DNA of 64,000 nucleotides from Lysinibacillus telephonicus (GTDB lineage Bacteria; Bacillota; Bacilli; Bacillales_A; Planococcaceae): the NCBI RefSeq assembly GCF_003966145.1, contig NZ_RXNR01000018.1:1-64000 (forward strand), in the 5' to 3' direction. Under the pieces are notes generated by a model that saw only the letters and a list, made by a program, of their open reading frames with translations, ran no database searches and was not told where the DNA came from. Position 1 is the first letter of the stretch, and every line of letters begins with the position of its first letter. This document shows positions 37,301 to 46,403 of this stretch, in pieces. The translations under genes and the position numbers were made by a program.

Positions 37301-37438
37301 TTAATAGATCTTCAAAAGTCGGGTAGAATGATTGGGGTCATTTCCCATGTTTCGGAGTTGAAAGCGGCAATGCCAGCTATTTTACAAGTAGAAAAATTAA
37401 AAGAAGGCTATAGTAAAACTTCAATTATTGTGAAATAA
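34364..37438 (+). CDS. sbcC: DNA repair ATPase subunit SbcC
   Basis: This 1024-residue Rad50-type ATPase has Walker A SGSTGAGKTT at about residue 35 and long, strongly Gln-rich coiled coils. The zinc-hook CPVC (about residue 523, GSPCPVCGSTEH) lies at their tip. The ABC signature SLSGGEKFNASL and Walker B MFIDEGFGSLDEE are near the C-terminus. It tethers DNA ends and drives SbcD. The length is normal. The operon is closed by a terminator at 37524. Confidence 0.95.
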   Translation: MKPLKLTMRAFGPYKNEEVIDFTELQNNRLFVISGSTGAGKTTIFDGICFALFGFGSGQDRKDTKMMRSDFAEDHVHTAVELIFEIHGKIYRVLRQLPHVKEGRKSATGEKYELFEIRDGQELPVVERQRITDINQKLEDIIGLSYDQFNQIVMLPQGEFRKLLTSQSDNKEEILRKIFKTNRYGELTQRLEEKKRQAEQKLNEARLLKNSYIAQIEGALPKRESLLFTVLNQNSNIYQIQDALDEEVQYYQQKIKKDQKSYDEAAGKYKEKYEFIVAKRNLNERIDAYEKKVQKLHEIEQQKPYFEQINNEYQAAIRASRIKPLNEQCLTLHEQKQQQQQRLQVVLQQLENAIQQLTVAKEIFQNELLKQNERDASLQQVLELQKLLPLFEQVEKQTFIVQALQNEVNQALTSFKQIEQQLQQQKEKMTKLNKQIEQLEIRNEQLNHAMEQQIHLREVVNTFTTYNELTKKVNLLKEQYINASQEYDAAKTAYDLEEIKWLNNQAAILAASLVPGSPCPVCGSTEHITLDRQHVDVIDEKALKAMKTNLSAAEQNKYTAEANVNASIAHLNQYQNELERLNAPIDEQQQFIDKFNEINEYVKQLQVESEQLAQYKKQLKQLQAMIEQQDLQRKQVEDIYRQKQQQLIKENTVLDQYKSLIPSHFQQLSQVKQALVEAEQNKNNLQQRWESAQKQLQQAEKNQATNEEALKHTEQQLKLLEENLEKAKEEFKQSMAAAGFANYKQFEASIRSESEQQLLQQQYVQYTNELHALTIQVEEEGKLLKGEERVDLKLQEQQLAELEAVREKAHETLNFSKECERNCIDFSEKLDRIVDEIYQLEEVSNQIVDLYNLLRGQNSKKISFERYVQMGYLEQITEAANIRLRNLSNGQYYLQCSDRQESHGRQSGLSLDVYDTYTGQSRDVKSLSGGEKFNASLCLALGMADVIQSFQGNVKIDTMFIDEGFGSLDEESLMKAIDTLIDLQKSGRMIGVISHVSELKAAMPAILQVEKLKEGYSKTSIIVK

Positions 37439-37523
37439 AAAATTATTCTAAGAGAATATAAAAATTCGTTAGGACTATTTCTTTCAGTGTGGTTTTATAT
37501 GGAACTAATAGTTTAATCGGACG

Positions 37524-37560
37524 AAAAAAGTGCCAGCACTACTCATGCTGGCGCTTTTTT
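37524..37560. terminator. Terminator of sbcDC
   Basis: AGTGCCAGCA pairs with TGCTGGCGCT (one G.U) around a 7-nt loop, flanked by A- and T-runs. Confidence 0.88.
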
Positions 37561-37614
37561 ACTCCAAACCACTTTTATTCATAGCTATCATTCTGTTTTT
37601 TATTATTTTAGATA

Positions 37615-37935
37615 TTAGCGGATAACACGAATTGCCTGAATAATATTCCAAATAATACATGCAATTGAAATAATCATATAGACAGCCATTAATCCAAATA
37701 TGATATATGCAAAACTGTTCATATCATAATAATATGATGAAAACATCCCGATAACACCGAAGAGTGATATTAAAATCAAGAATACCACAGGGATTAAATG
37801 AGATAAAAATGCCCGTTTCGCATGGAATTTCACTTCCGAGTCTTTAACGACAAAATAGACAATTAGAGGTAATAAAAAAGGTGCGAACAACAAACTAATG
37901 TAACATAGGGCAGATAGTACTTTATTCTGTTCCAT
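37615..37935 (-). CDS. DUF4870 (Tic20-like) small membrane protein
   Basis: This 106-residue protein has three or four membrane segments and the DUF4870 opening KVLSALCYISLLFAPFLLPLIVYFVVKDS, with KFHAKRAFLSHLIP as the connecting amphipathic piece. The start is ATG 37935 (MEQNK), placed after AAAAGGAGATT; the frame extends upstream to 38034 without a site. Function is unknown. It is divergent from the TPP riboswitch. Confidence 0.82.
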   Translation of the reverse strand: MEQNKVLSALCYISLLFAPFLLPLIVYFVVKDSEVKFHAKRAFLSHLIPVVFLILISLFGVIGMFSSYYYDMNSFAYIIFGLMAVYMIISIACIIWNIIQAIRVIR

Positions 37936-38081
37936 AGAATCTCCTTTTCTAAATCCAAGATACTTTATATACGGAAAAACATTCATAATGGTTTCAATTG
38001 GAAAAATAATAAAAATCCTAGTTGAAAAAGTCACATACTTTGATACAATAAATTTGTTCTAACAGTTAAATATGATGTATT

Positions 38082-38174
38082 ACCCACAAGGGGGGCTGAT
38101 GAAGTCAGCTGAGATTGTGCACGTATTGCACTAACCCTTTGAACCTGTAAGTTAACACTTGCGTAGGGATGTGG
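38082..38174 (+). promoter_or_regulatory. TPP riboswitch
   Basis: The thi-box core is clear: GGGGGGCTGATGAAGTCAGC, GCTGAGAT, then ACCCTTTGAACCTG and GCGTAGGGATGTGG. CCCACA and TGTGG close the outer helix. Located upstream of a thiamine transporter gene, it should repress that gene when TPP is bound. Confidence 0.93.
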
Positions 38175-38192
38175 ATAGAAACCGACTCCATC

Positions 38193-38223
38193 TGGCGTCA
38201 GGCTCTGTCCTGGCGCCATTTTT
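38193..38223 (+). terminator. Terminator of the TPP riboswitch
   Basis: TGGCGTCAGG pairs with CCTGGCGCCA around CTCTGT with one G.U, then a T-run. It lies between the aptamer and thiT, as expected for transcriptional control. Confidence 0.85.
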
Positions 38224-38325
38224 GTATTTTTGTGTATGCAAATCTACAACTGGAGTAAATATTTTTCTAGATTTCTATTCCTTCTCATGTTGTTCTACAT
38301 CGGAATAAAAGAGAGGAGAGTTGTT

Positions 38326-38883
38326 ATGAACAAATCAAGATTACTAATGCTTGTTGAAATTGCAATTTTTGCTGCAATTGGGGTTGTGTTGGATAAAATA
38401 TCGTTTTCCATTTGGGCTCAAGGCGGTTCTATTAGCTTTGTCATGCTGCCGATTTTATTAATGGCTATTCGCTGGGGATTATCAGCGGGAGTTATTACTG
38501 GATTATTAATTGGAATAATTCAAATTGCGTTAGGCGGTTATGTTCTTCATTGGGTACAAGGATTCCTAGACTATATTGTTGCATTTTCAGTTGTTGGTTT
38601 TGCAGGGATATTCCGTACACAAATTTTAGAAGCAGCAAAAAATTTAGATAAAAAGAAAATAAGCCTCTATATCGTGCTTGGTACGACTATGGGCGGATTG
38701 CTTCGATATGCTGCACACTCAATTGCTGGGGCAGTTTTCTTTAAAGAATATGCGGGAGATCAAAATGTGTGGTTGTATACAATCATTTACAACGGATCTT
38801 ATATGATACCTGCAATTATTCTAACATCAATAGTGGGTTCTCTAATCTTTACATCAGCCCCAAAACTTTTAAGAATTAATTAA
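38326..38883 (+). CDS. thiT: Thiamine ECF transporter S component ThiT
   Basis: This 185-residue substrate-binding membrane protein of the ECF importer class has about six helices. It has ThiT features: the early EIAIFAAIGVVLDKISF, AQGGSISFVMLPIL, and the thiamine-site region around ALGGYVLHWVQGFLDY. It works with the shared EcfAA'T module encoded elsewhere. The start is ATG 38326 after GAGAGGAGAG; the longer frame from 38230 runs through the riboswitch platform and is not used. TPP riboswitch control confirms the substrate. Confidence 0.92.
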   Translation: MNKSRLLMLVEIAIFAAIGVVLDKISFSIWAQGGSISFVMLPILLMAIRWGLSAGVITGLLIGIIQIALGGYVLHWVQGFLDYIVAFSVVGFAGIFRTQILEAAKNLDKKKISLYIVLGTTMGGLLRYAAHSIAGAVFFKEYAGDQNVWLYTIIYNGSYMIPAIILTSIVGSLIFTSAPKLLRIN

Positions 38884-38888
38884 AATAT

Positions 38889-38960
38889 GACGTCCTAATT
38901 ATACGTTGCTCATACCAATTTTATGGTATTAGTTCAACAATAATTTTAGGACGTCTTTTT
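38889..38960 (+). terminator. Terminator after thiT
   Basis: GACGTCCTAATTAT pairs with ATAATTTTAGGACGTC around an inner AATACCATAAAAT-type hairpin, then a T-run. Confidence 0.75.
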
Positions 38961-39066
38961 AAGTTTAAAAAAGAATAAATCTGTTTTATTCTCCATAAAT
39001 AAATTAATAGAAGCAGATGCCCAAATATCTAATCTCAAATATGGTATATTATATAGTGAAATGTAA

Positions 39067-39834
<768 letters not shown>

Positions 39835-39903
39835 AAAACGGAAGCGTCATAATTTGCTCATCTGCAAGAGCGATATTTTACATGTCACTTCACTTCAGAA
39901 AGA

Positions 39904-39951
39904 AATCCTGTACTCTTGAATATTACTTCAAGTGCACAGGATTTTTTTTCA
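39904..39951. terminator. Bidirectional terminator overlapping a gene end
   Basis: AATCCTGTACTCTTGAA pairs with TTCAAGTGCACAGGATT with small mismatches, followed by eight T. The convergent minus-strand gene ends inside it. Confidence 0.8.
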
Positions 39952-40654
39952 TAAAAAGTATACCGACAATCATGACACCACTTAGAAAAAGCGCTGCGGT
40001 AGTAACTAATAACTCTCCAAATCCATTTCCAATGGCAATGCCAATATAACACCAAATAAAGACAATTGGATAGGCAATGTCAAAATGATGGAAACGCAGA
40101 TGCAATGCAATGGCAGTACCGATTGTCATGATAATGACGGCCCATAACGCACTGCTTAAACCAAATCCCCGCCAACTGTAGTCTACTAATAAGTAGCATA
40201 TATGCAGGATAAATAAAAATGTAGTCCAACTAAAATAAATAGCAATTGGAAGTCTTAATTTCAGCATCTCTTTTTTTAATGGATATGTTAAATATAACGC
40301 AAACACCGATATAAGCTGTAGCGTTAACAATATCAATGACACAATTAATAGGCCATTATGCCAATTTAAAAGAGAAGTGATTTGGAAAATAATTGTGCAC
40401 AAAAATAAAATTGTTTGCACTGGTGTAATAAACTGATCTGATTGGCGTAAAGGCAGATAGTTTTTAATCCATAGGAAAAGAAATATAAAGACAAGAAACC
40501 ATATGTAATAAACATAATTTGCAGGTGCAAATAGAATAGGTAAACGGTTTATGATGTCAATGGTTGAAGCCCCTTGTAGTTGCAGCCAAAACGCATTAAT
40601 AGTAAAAATAGTGGCTACAATGAGTGCAATAATAATTATGCTTATTTGACGCAT
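39923..40654 (-). CDS. Tryptophan-rich sensory (TspO-related) membrane protein
   Basis: This 243-residue integral membrane protein has about seven or eight helices. The segment NRLPILFAPANYVYYIWFLVF corresponds to the LFTPAGYVFSIW motif of the larger TspO-related proteins common in Bacillales. Later W-rich positions (HLRFHHFDIAYPIVFIWCYIGIA) are also typical. Function is unknown; true TspO proteins bind porphyrins or sterols but are shorter. The last codons lie within a terminator hairpin shared with the methionine aminopeptidase gene. GAAAGGAGAGG precedes the ATG. Confidence 0.7.
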   Translation of the reverse strand: MRQISIIIIALIVATIFTINAFWLQLQGASTIDIINRLPILFAPANYVYYIWFLVFIFLFLWIKNYLPLRQSDQFITPVQTILFLCTIIFQITSLLNWHNGLLIVSLILLTLQLISVFALYLTYPLKKEMLKLRLPIAIYFSWTTFLFILHICYLLVDYSWRGFGLSSALWAVIIMTIGTAIALHLRFHHFDIAYPIVFIWCYIGIAIGNGFGELLVTTAALFLSGVMIVGILFMKKNPVHLK

Positions 40655-40766
40655 ACATTCCTCTCCTTTCTATAAAATTATATACATTTACATAACATTG
40701 AACAACAGATACCAAAAACATACAAATTTTTGTAAAATAAAAATAAACATAAAAGGGGTGAATTCG

Positions 40767-41588
40767 ATGAAGAAAATAAGTGAATTAAATTTTGATGTAA
40801 AACTTGAGAAGAAAGAGTATAAGAAACAATTAAAACAACTACAGTACAAAATGTTAAACATTCAACAGTTTTTATACAATAACAAAATCGGCTTAATTAT
40901 AGCATTTGAAGGGATGGATGCAGCAGGAAAGGGCGGAGCAATTAAAAGACTCACCCAAAGACTTGATCCACGAGGTTATTTAGTGCATCCAATTTCAGCG
41001 CCACAGCCGCATGAGCTTAGATATCATTATTTGCATCGTTTTTGGAGAAAATTACCTCAGCACGGTCAGATTGGAATATTCGATCGTTCATGGTACGGCC
41101 GAGTATTAGTAGAGCGACTTGAGGGATTTGCATCAGAACAAGAGTGGAACCGAGCATATAATGAAATTAACTCATTTGAAAAAATATTAACAGAAGAACA
41201 ATATATTATGCTAAAATTTTGGATTCATGTTGACAAAGATGAACAATTAAATCGCTTTAAAGCAAGACAAACTGATCCTTATAAAAGCTGGAAATTAACT
41301 GATGAAGACTGGAGAAATAGAAGCAAATTCGATGATTATGTGATAGCTGCAGATGAAATGTTTGAGAAGACGGATAGTAAAAATGCACCGTGGATATTAA
41401 TTCCCGGAAATAATAAAAACTATGCACGCATAAAAGTATTAAAAGAAACAATTAAACATGTTGAAACAGAATTAAAGCGACGTGGACTAAATATCACATA
41501 TCATCATATTGAGGAAAAAGATGATCATGCTAAAAGTTTAGCAAGTGACCAATTGGGAAATATGCAAGATGATATAGACAATAAATAA
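40767..41588 (+). CDS. Polyphosphate kinase 2 family protein
   Basis: This 273-residue PPK2-type enzyme transfers phosphate between inorganic polyphosphate and nucleotides. It has Walker A IAFEGMDAAGKGGAIKRL, the following DPRGYLVHPISAPQPHE, the lid GIFDRSWYGRVLVERLEG, and the lysine-rich RFKARQTDPYKSWKLTDEDW. A one-domain protein with this PRGY and WKLT context resembles class I/III PPK2. Whether it acts on AMP, ADP or both is not decidable here. The start is ATG 40767 after AAAAGGGGTG; ATG 40698 has no site. Confidence 0.88.
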   Translation: MKKISELNFDVKLEKKEYKKQLKQLQYKMLNIQQFLYNNKIGLIIAFEGMDAAGKGGAIKRLTQRLDPRGYLVHPISAPQPHELRYHYLHRFWRKLPQHGQIGIFDRSWYGRVLVERLEGFASEQEWNRAYNEINSFEKILTEEQYIMLKFWIHVDKDEQLNRFKARQTDPYKSWKLTDEDWRNRSKFDDYVIAADEMFEKTDSKNAPWILIPGNNKNYARIKVLKETIKHVETELKRRGLNITYHHIEEKDDHAKSLASDQLGNMQDDIDNK

Positions 41589-41701
41589 AATTAAATGACA
41601 AAATAACTGTTGTCCTTATACGTAAATTCTCGGGGAAAGGCATTAGGGTATACACGATGGTGAGAAAATTTTTTAATTTATTACATAAAAAGGGTGATAG
41701 T

Positions 41702-42256
41702 GTGATAAGGCTTGAAGGAAACCGATTGTGTTTGCGCACCTTTGTGGAGTCCGATGCAAAAAGTTTAGCAGAACTAATGCGAAACAATAAATACTTTTGG
41801 GCAACCCATGAACCTTTGCATGAAGAAGAATTTTACACGGAGGAAGCACAATTTAAAAAAATTTTAGAAAGCATACATTTACTTCGTGCAAACCGAGAGT
41901 ATTCTTTCGGCATCTATCCAAAGGGAAGCAATAAATTAATCGGGCATATTTCTTTATACGCTATTAAAAGGCTCCCATATAATAGTGCATTTATAGGGTA
42001 CTCAGTCGATGAAAAATTCACTCGAAAAGGGATAGCTACAGAGGCTGTTAATCTAGTTGTCCAATTTGCCTTTAGCACAGTAAAACTGAATCGTATAGAA
42101 GCGTATGTGTCACCCAAAAATAACGGCTCAATTAAGGTATTAGAAAATGCAAATTTCATTCGTGAAGGGCTTTTAAGAGAGCTTCTCTATATAAATGGCG
42201 TATGGGAAGATCATTACATTTATTCGCTGCTAAGAGATGAATATCGACATAAATAA
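41702..42256 (+). CDS. GNAT-family N-acetyltransferase (RimJ/RimL-like)
   Basis: This 184-residue acetyltransferase starts at GTG 41702 (IRLEGNRLCLRTF) behind AAAAAGGGTGATA. The earlier ATG at 41657 lacks a good site and would add a basic non-family tail. The acetyl-CoA loop is GYSVDEKFTRKGIATEA, and the C-terminal NRIEAYVSPKNNGSIKVLENANFIREG is typical of the ribosomal-protein/spermidine-type RimJ group. The substrate is unknown. A perfect terminator follows. Confidence 0.85.
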   Translation: MIRLEGNRLCLRTFVESDAKSLAELMRNNKYFWATHEPLHEEEFYTEEAQFKKILESIHLLRANREYSFGIYPKGSNKLIGHISLYAIKRLPYNSAFIGYSVDEKFTRKGIATEAVNLVVQFAFSTVKLNRIEAYVSPKNNGSIKVLENANFIREGLLRELLYINGVWEDHYIYSLLRDEYRHK

Positions 42257-42289
42257 CAGGTCTCGCAAGGCGAGACCTGTTTTGATTTT
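42256..42289. terminator. Bidirectional terminator
   Basis: ACAGGTCTCGC pairs perfectly with GCGAGACCTGT around AAG, with T-rich sequence after it. It is shared with the convergent carbonic anhydrase gene. Confidence 0.88.
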
Positions 42290-42290
42290 G

Positions 42291-42896
42291 TTATTCGGTT
42301 GAAGTAGATGTTGTAATGCCATTATCACTTAGGTACTTGTTTCCATCAGATAGTAAATCTAACTTACCTGTACTTGGGTCCATGATGAGTCCGTGAACTG
42401 GTGTAGCTTTTGGCATTAATGGGTGATTACGAATAATATCGACACTCTTTAATACACTTGTCGAAACATCACCGAAGCCACGAAGCCATTCAACTAAATC
42501 AATTCCCGAGTATTTTACCGTGTTTACAATATCGCTATTTATACCACGTTCAATCATATGTTCAATCATAACTTCTGGGTCGATTGCACTCATGCCGCAA
42601 TCATGGTGGCCAATGATATACACTTCATCTGCCTTCAGCTCGTATACAGCGACTAATATACTTCGCATAATTGCTCCAAATGGATGGCTGACTTGAGCTC
42701 CTGCACTTTTTACAATTTTCACATCACCATTGCGCATGTTCATTGCTTTTGGCAGAAGCTCAACTAAACGTGTATCCATACAAGTTAAAATAACTATTTT
42801 TTTATCAGGAAATTTTGATGTTATGTAAGGCTCGTATTGTTTAAATTTTACAAAAGAATCATTAAAGCTCAAAATTTCATTTAAAGAAGACACCAT
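42291..42896 (-). CDS. Beta-class carbonic anhydrase (YtiB-like)
   Basis: This 201-residue zinc enzyme interconverts CO2 and bicarbonate. The zinc Cys lies in LTCMDTRL (Asp-Arg dyad present), and the other ligands are in IIGHHDCGM. The compact length without extra loops and the NGDVKIVKSAGA region match the type II, YtiB-like clade of Bacillus. The ATG at 42896 lacks a perfect Shine-Dalgarno sequence; AAATATG follows GGGGGATGTGAAG. It is monocistronic. Confidence 0.9.
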   Translation of the reverse strand: MVSSLNEILSFNDSFVKFKQYEPYITSKFPDKKIVILTCMDTRLVELLPKAMNMRNGDVKIVKSAGAQVSHPFGAIMRSILVAVYELKADEVYIIGHHDCGMSAIDPEVMIEHMIERGINSDIVNTVKYSGIDLVEWLRGFGDVSTSVLKSVDIIRNHPLMPKATPVHGLIMDPSTGKLDLLSDGNKYLSDNGITTSTSTE

Positions 42897-42946
42897 ATTT
42901 CTTCACATCCCCCAATCATTTAACCTAACACTATTATATACAAAAA

Positions 42947-42980
42947 AGTCGACAATACTCGCCGTTAGAGTTTGTCGACT
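42947..42980 (-). terminator. Terminator of the 46-residue membrane peptide gene
   Basis: AGTCGACAA pairs perfectly with TTGTCGACT around a 16-nt loop. On the minus strand the stem is followed by six T, which fits the small gene just upstream on that strand. Confidence 0.8.
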
Positions 42981-42989
42981 AGTTATTTA

Positions 42990-43130
42990 TTAAAATTTCT
43001 CATTTGGTTTAGGATCAACTCTTACAGATGATGAAGAATCTAAACCAATACGTAAATAGTGGATGAACATTGCCATACTAATCATAATAACTGCAAAGAA
43101 ACCAGCAACAGTAGAAATATATAAGCCCAT
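42990..43130 (-). CDS. Single-pass small membrane protein, 46 residues
   Basis: On the minus strand, GAAAGGAGTCTAACA leads into ATG at 43130. The frame of 46 codons begins MGLYISTVAGFFAVIMISM. It contains one hydrophobic helix of about 22 residues, then FIHYLRIGLDSSSS and a charged tail ending PKPNEKF. A T-rich terminator follows 10 bases after the stop. The strong ribosome site, clean membrane helix and terminator make it a real small gene. I do not recognise the family. Confidence 0.78.
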   Translation of the reverse strand: MGLYISTVAGFFAVIMISMAMFIHYLRIGLDSSSSVRVDPKPNEKF

Positions 43131-43578
43131 TGTTAGACTCCTTTCTATTTAACAGATGTCATTGAATACTATTATACTATATATCTTTATTTTTTGTAGC
43201 CTATTAAAGAAAATAATATTGGCAAATTTAAGAATTGTTGTTATGAAGTTACCCCTTTCATTTAATAAAAAGCTGAAATATCAATTTTTGAACACTATGA
43301 CTATAAATCTAGATAATATGACCTAGATAATGGATTTATATTTCTAAAATAATACTATTTAATCAAAACAATTACCTATTTCCGTATAATTCTCACCCTC
43401 AAAATATAAAAATAGGAAATTTTTGATTCAATGTAATCAAAATGTCGAATTTATAAAGAAAAAACGAATATTGCGTCGAAAAAATAGATAAGTCCTATTA
43501 TACTTAGTGATAAGAAAGTAAAAATATTTGAAAGAATGTCGAAAAATATTATAGGTTGAATATTTTGGAGGTACGTAT
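43131..43578. other. Gene-free stretch upstream of motA
   Basis: This AT-rich region is about 450 bases long. I found no gene, riboswitch or clear flagellar sigma-D promoter (TAAA...GCCGATAA). The motA ribosome site TTTGGAGG is at 43565-43572. Confidence 0.5.
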
Positions 43579-44382
43579 ATGGATTTATCAACGATAATAG
43601 GGATTGTACTTGGATTTATTGCTGTATTTGTTGGGATGGTGTTAAAAGGAGCTAGTTTAGCTTCATTAGTAAATCCCGCTGCATTTTTAATTATTATTTT
43701 AGGTACAATAGCTTCAGTAACAATCGCCTTTCCTATGAAAGAGTTAAAGAGAGTGCCAAAGTTATTTAAAATTCTCTTTACTGAAAAGAAGCTTGCAAGT
43801 GATATAGAAATTATTAAACTATTTTCACAATGGGCTGATTTAGCTCGCCGTGAAGGATTGTTAGCACTGGAAAGCAAAGCAGCAGAGGTTGAAGATCCAT
43901 TTTTAAAAAATGGATTAACATTAGCGATTGACGGACAAAATGCAGACTATATCCGCGATGTTCTAACAGAAGAAGTAGAAGCTCTAGAAGAACGTCATGC
44001 AAGTGGTGCACAAATTTTTTCTCAAGCTGGTACATATGCCCCAACTCTTGGGGTACTTGGCGCTGTTGTAGGTTTAATAGCAGCATTAAAAGATATGAGT
44101 GATATTGATGCTTTAGGCCATGCAATTTCAGCTGCTTTTATTGCAACATTGCTTGGTATTTTTACTGGATATGTTTTATGGAATCCATTTGCCAATAAAT
44201 TAAAAAGAAAATCCGCAGAGGAAGTAAAACAAAAACATCTAATGATTGAAGGGATTTTATCCGTATTAGAAGGTGAAGCCCCACGTGTAATCGAACAAAA
44301 ATTAGCTTCGTACTTAACAATGGAGGAGCGCCGACAAATATTAAACGAAAGCGGGGCGGGCGGTCTTGGCAAAGAAAGCTAA
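43579..44382 (+). CDS. motA: Flagellar motor stator protein MotA
   Basis: This 267-residue stator subunit has four membrane helices: two at the N-terminus, then a cytoplasmic loop with the rotor-contact charges (WADLARREGLLALE), and two near residues 150-200. The latter carry the conserved APTLGVLGAVVGLIAAL and GHAISAAFIATLLGIFTGY. It conducts ions with MotB. It overlaps motB by 17 bases. TTTGGAGG precedes the ATG. Confidence 0.94.
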   Translation: MDLSTIIGIVLGFIAVFVGMVLKGASLASLVNPAAFLIIILGTIASVTIAFPMKELKRVPKLFKILFTEKKLASDIEIIKLFSQWADLARREGLLALESKAAEVEDPFLKNGLTLAIDGQNADYIRDVLTEEVEALEERHASGAQIFSQAGTYAPTLGVLGAVVGLIAALKDMSDIDALGHAISAAFIATLLGIFTGYVLWNPFANKLKRKSAEEVKQKHLMIEGILSVLEGEAPRVIEQKLASYLTMEERRQILNESGAGGLGKES

Positions 44383-45133
44383 AAAGAAGAAGCATGATGA
44401 ACATATTGATGAATCATGGCTTTTACCATATTCTGACCTATTAACCCTTTTATTAGCCCTATTTATTGTATTATTTGCTTCTAGCTCTATTGACCAAGCA
44501 AAAATGGAGCAAATGTCTCAAGTATTTACTGAAATTTTTGAAGGCTCATCAGGTTTTATGGATCATACTTCTGTTATACAGAATCCAACTGCCATAACAG
44601 ATGGTGTATCTGAACAACAAGCAGCCTATATTCAAGATCAAAAAGAATTAAAGGAAATTCAAGAACGCATTGATAACTTCATTGCAGTAAACGAGCTAGA
44701 AAGCACATTCGCTACAAAAATAACGGACGAAGGTCTTTTAATAACAATTCGAGATAGTATACTGTTTGACTCGGGTAAAGCAGATGTAAAACAGGATTAT
44801 ATATCAATTGCAGAAGAATTATCTAAACTTTTACAATTAGATCCTCCTAGATTTATAGTTGTAACGGGTCATACAGACAACGTACCTCAAAATAATGCGG
44901 AGTTTAGATCAAACTGGGAACTTTCTGTGATGCGTGCAGTAAACCTTATGAAACTAATTATGGATAGTAATCCGCAATTAGATCCTAAATATTTTAGCGC
45001 TAAGGGTTATGGTGAATATAATCCAATAGCATCAAATGATACAGAAGCCGGTAGAGCACAAAACCGCCGTGTGGAAGTTTTAATTCAACAACTAGTTGAA
45101 CCGGAAAATTCCGCAGAAAATGAGGATGAATAG
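44366..45133 (+). CDS. motB: Flagellar motor stator protein MotB
   Basis: This 255-residue subunit starts at TTG 44366 within the end of motA. A Lys-rich leader precedes the single helix LLPYSDLLTLLLALFIVLFA with the ion-binding Asp (PYSDLL), then the plug and the OmpA-like peptidoglycan-binding domain (VVTGHTDNVPQ, LSVMRAVNLMK, GYGEYNPIASN, NRRVEVLIQ). The Y-S-D-L-L-T context is the proton-type MotB form rather than sodium-type MotS, though this is not decisive. A terminator follows. Confidence 0.93.
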   Translation: MAKKAKKKKHDEHIDESWLLPYSDLLTLLLALFIVLFASSSIDQAKMEQMSQVFTEIFEGSSGFMDHTSVIQNPTAITDGVSEQQAAYIQDQKELKEIQERIDNFIAVNELESTFATKITDEGLLITIRDSILFDSGKADVKQDYISIAEELSKLLQLDPPRFIVVTGHTDNVPQNNAEFRSNWELSVMRAVNLMKLIMDSNPQLDPKYFSAKGYGEYNPIASNDTEAGRAQNRRVEVLIQQLVEPENSAENEDE

Positions 45134-45141
45134 TTAAACCT

Positions 45142-45178
45142 AAGGGGCTAATCAGATAGTTTCTGACTAGCCCCTTTA
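45142..45178 (+). terminator. Terminator of motAB
   Basis: AAGGGGCTAATCAG pairs with CTGACTAGCCCCTT around ATAGTTT with one mismatch, then TTATT. Confidence 0.85.
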
Positions 45179-45314
45179 TTGTAGGCAGTATATGATTTAC
45201 ATTGTTTCCTAAGAGAGCGTTTCAAAGACTTTTTTAACGCTCTTTTTTATTTTGACTTTAACAAAACAAAAGTTTATAATTTTAAACAAATGTTTATATA
45301 AAGGTGGGTTGGAC

Positions 45315-46403
45315 GTGAATGAAAAGGAACAACTTGTTCTCCAGTTAATAAAAAACAATCCTTTTTTATCACAGCAGGAAATGGCTGAACAGTTGAATAT
45401 GTCAAGACCAGCTTTAGCAAATATCATCTCAGGACTTATTAAAAAAGGCGAAGTTGTTGGAAGAGCATATGTACTGCCTGAAAAAAATTCAATTGTTGCA
45501 ATTGGTGGAGCAAATGTGGATCGAAAATTCCATCTTGAAGGAAGTGTTCAGTATGGTACCTCAAATCCAGCATCAGTAACTGAAAGTGTTGGAGGTGTAG
45601 CTAGAAATATTGCTGAAAATCTAGGTCGTCTAGGTAATGAAGTAAAACTTATGACAATACTTGGACAAGATCAGGATGCGGTAACTATTGAACAACAAAG
45701 TAAAGCATTTTTTAATTTAGATTTAGTTGAGAAAACATCCAAAAATAAAACAGGATCATATAGCGCAGTTTTAGATGGCAGTGGGGAACTCATCCTAGCG
45801 ATGGCAGACATGGCAATCTATGATCAGCTTCAACCAGCTGTAATAAAAAAACATGAAGCAGTTTTAATGAATGCAAAGTGCATTATAGTGGATTTAAATT
45901 GTCCTAAAGAAACTGTACTCTATTTGAAAAATATAGCCTATCTAAAAAAAATGCCTTTTATTATTGTCCCAGTATCAGCTCCAAAAATGAAAAATATGCC
46001 GCCTGATTTAGTAGGAGTAACGTATTTTATTTGCAATCGTGATGAAGCAGAAATTTACTTAAATATTCGTATTCAAAATAACGATGATTATTTTATTGCA
46101 GTAAAGAAATTGCTTGAAAGAGGAGCAAGTAACGTCATTTTAACACTTGGCGAGCATGGTGTTATTGTTGGAAATCATAATGACATCATTCATTTTAAAG
46201 CAGCTAAAGTAAACAAAGTTGTAGATGTAACAGGTGCTGGAGATGCTTTTGTAGGTGCTTTTATACATGGGATAATAAGTGGAGAACACTTACATGACTC
46301 AGTGGAATTTGGACTTTATAATGCTGCAAAAACATTGCAGTCAGATACAACTGTTAGGCAAGATTTATCACCACAAGAATTAATACATTGGAGGAATTCA
46401 TAA
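45315..46403 (+). CDS. psuK: Pseudouridine kinase with N-terminal HTH
   Basis: This 362-residue protein has a MarR/Lrp-like winged-helix segment at residues 1-55 ([22 protein letters not shown]). A PfkB-family kinase domain follows, starting [15 protein letters not shown], with [15 protein letters not shown] and the catalytic [10 protein letters not shown]. An HTH-PfkB fusion followed by psuG is the pseudouridine kinase (YeiC/YeiI type), which phosphorylates pseudouridine for breakdown. The start is GTG 45315 after AAAGGTGGG. Its stop overlaps the psuG start by one base. Confidence 0.88.
   Translation: MNEKEQLVLQLIKNNPFLSQQEMAEQLNMSRPALANIISGLIKKGEVVGRAYVLPEKNSIVAIGGANVDRKFHLEGSVQYGTSNPASVTESVGGVARNIAENLGRLGNEVKLMTILGQDQDAVTIEQQSKAFFNLDLVEKTSKNKTGSYSAVLDGSGELILAMADMAIYDQLQPAVIKKHEAVLMNAKCIIVDLNCPKETVLYLKNIAYLKKMPFIIVPVSAPKMKNMPPDLVGVTYFICNRDEAEIYLNIRIQNNDDYFIAVKKLLERGASNVILTLGEHGVIVGNHNDIIHFKAAKVNKVVDVTGAGDAFVGAFIHGIISGEHLHDSVEFGLYNAAKTLQSDTTVRQDLSPQELIHWRNS

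Noticed and set aside
43437-43877. 146-codon minus-strand frame overlapping the motA start
   Set aside because: It is an antisense shadow of motA; the real MotA frame has strong family motifs and a ribosome site.
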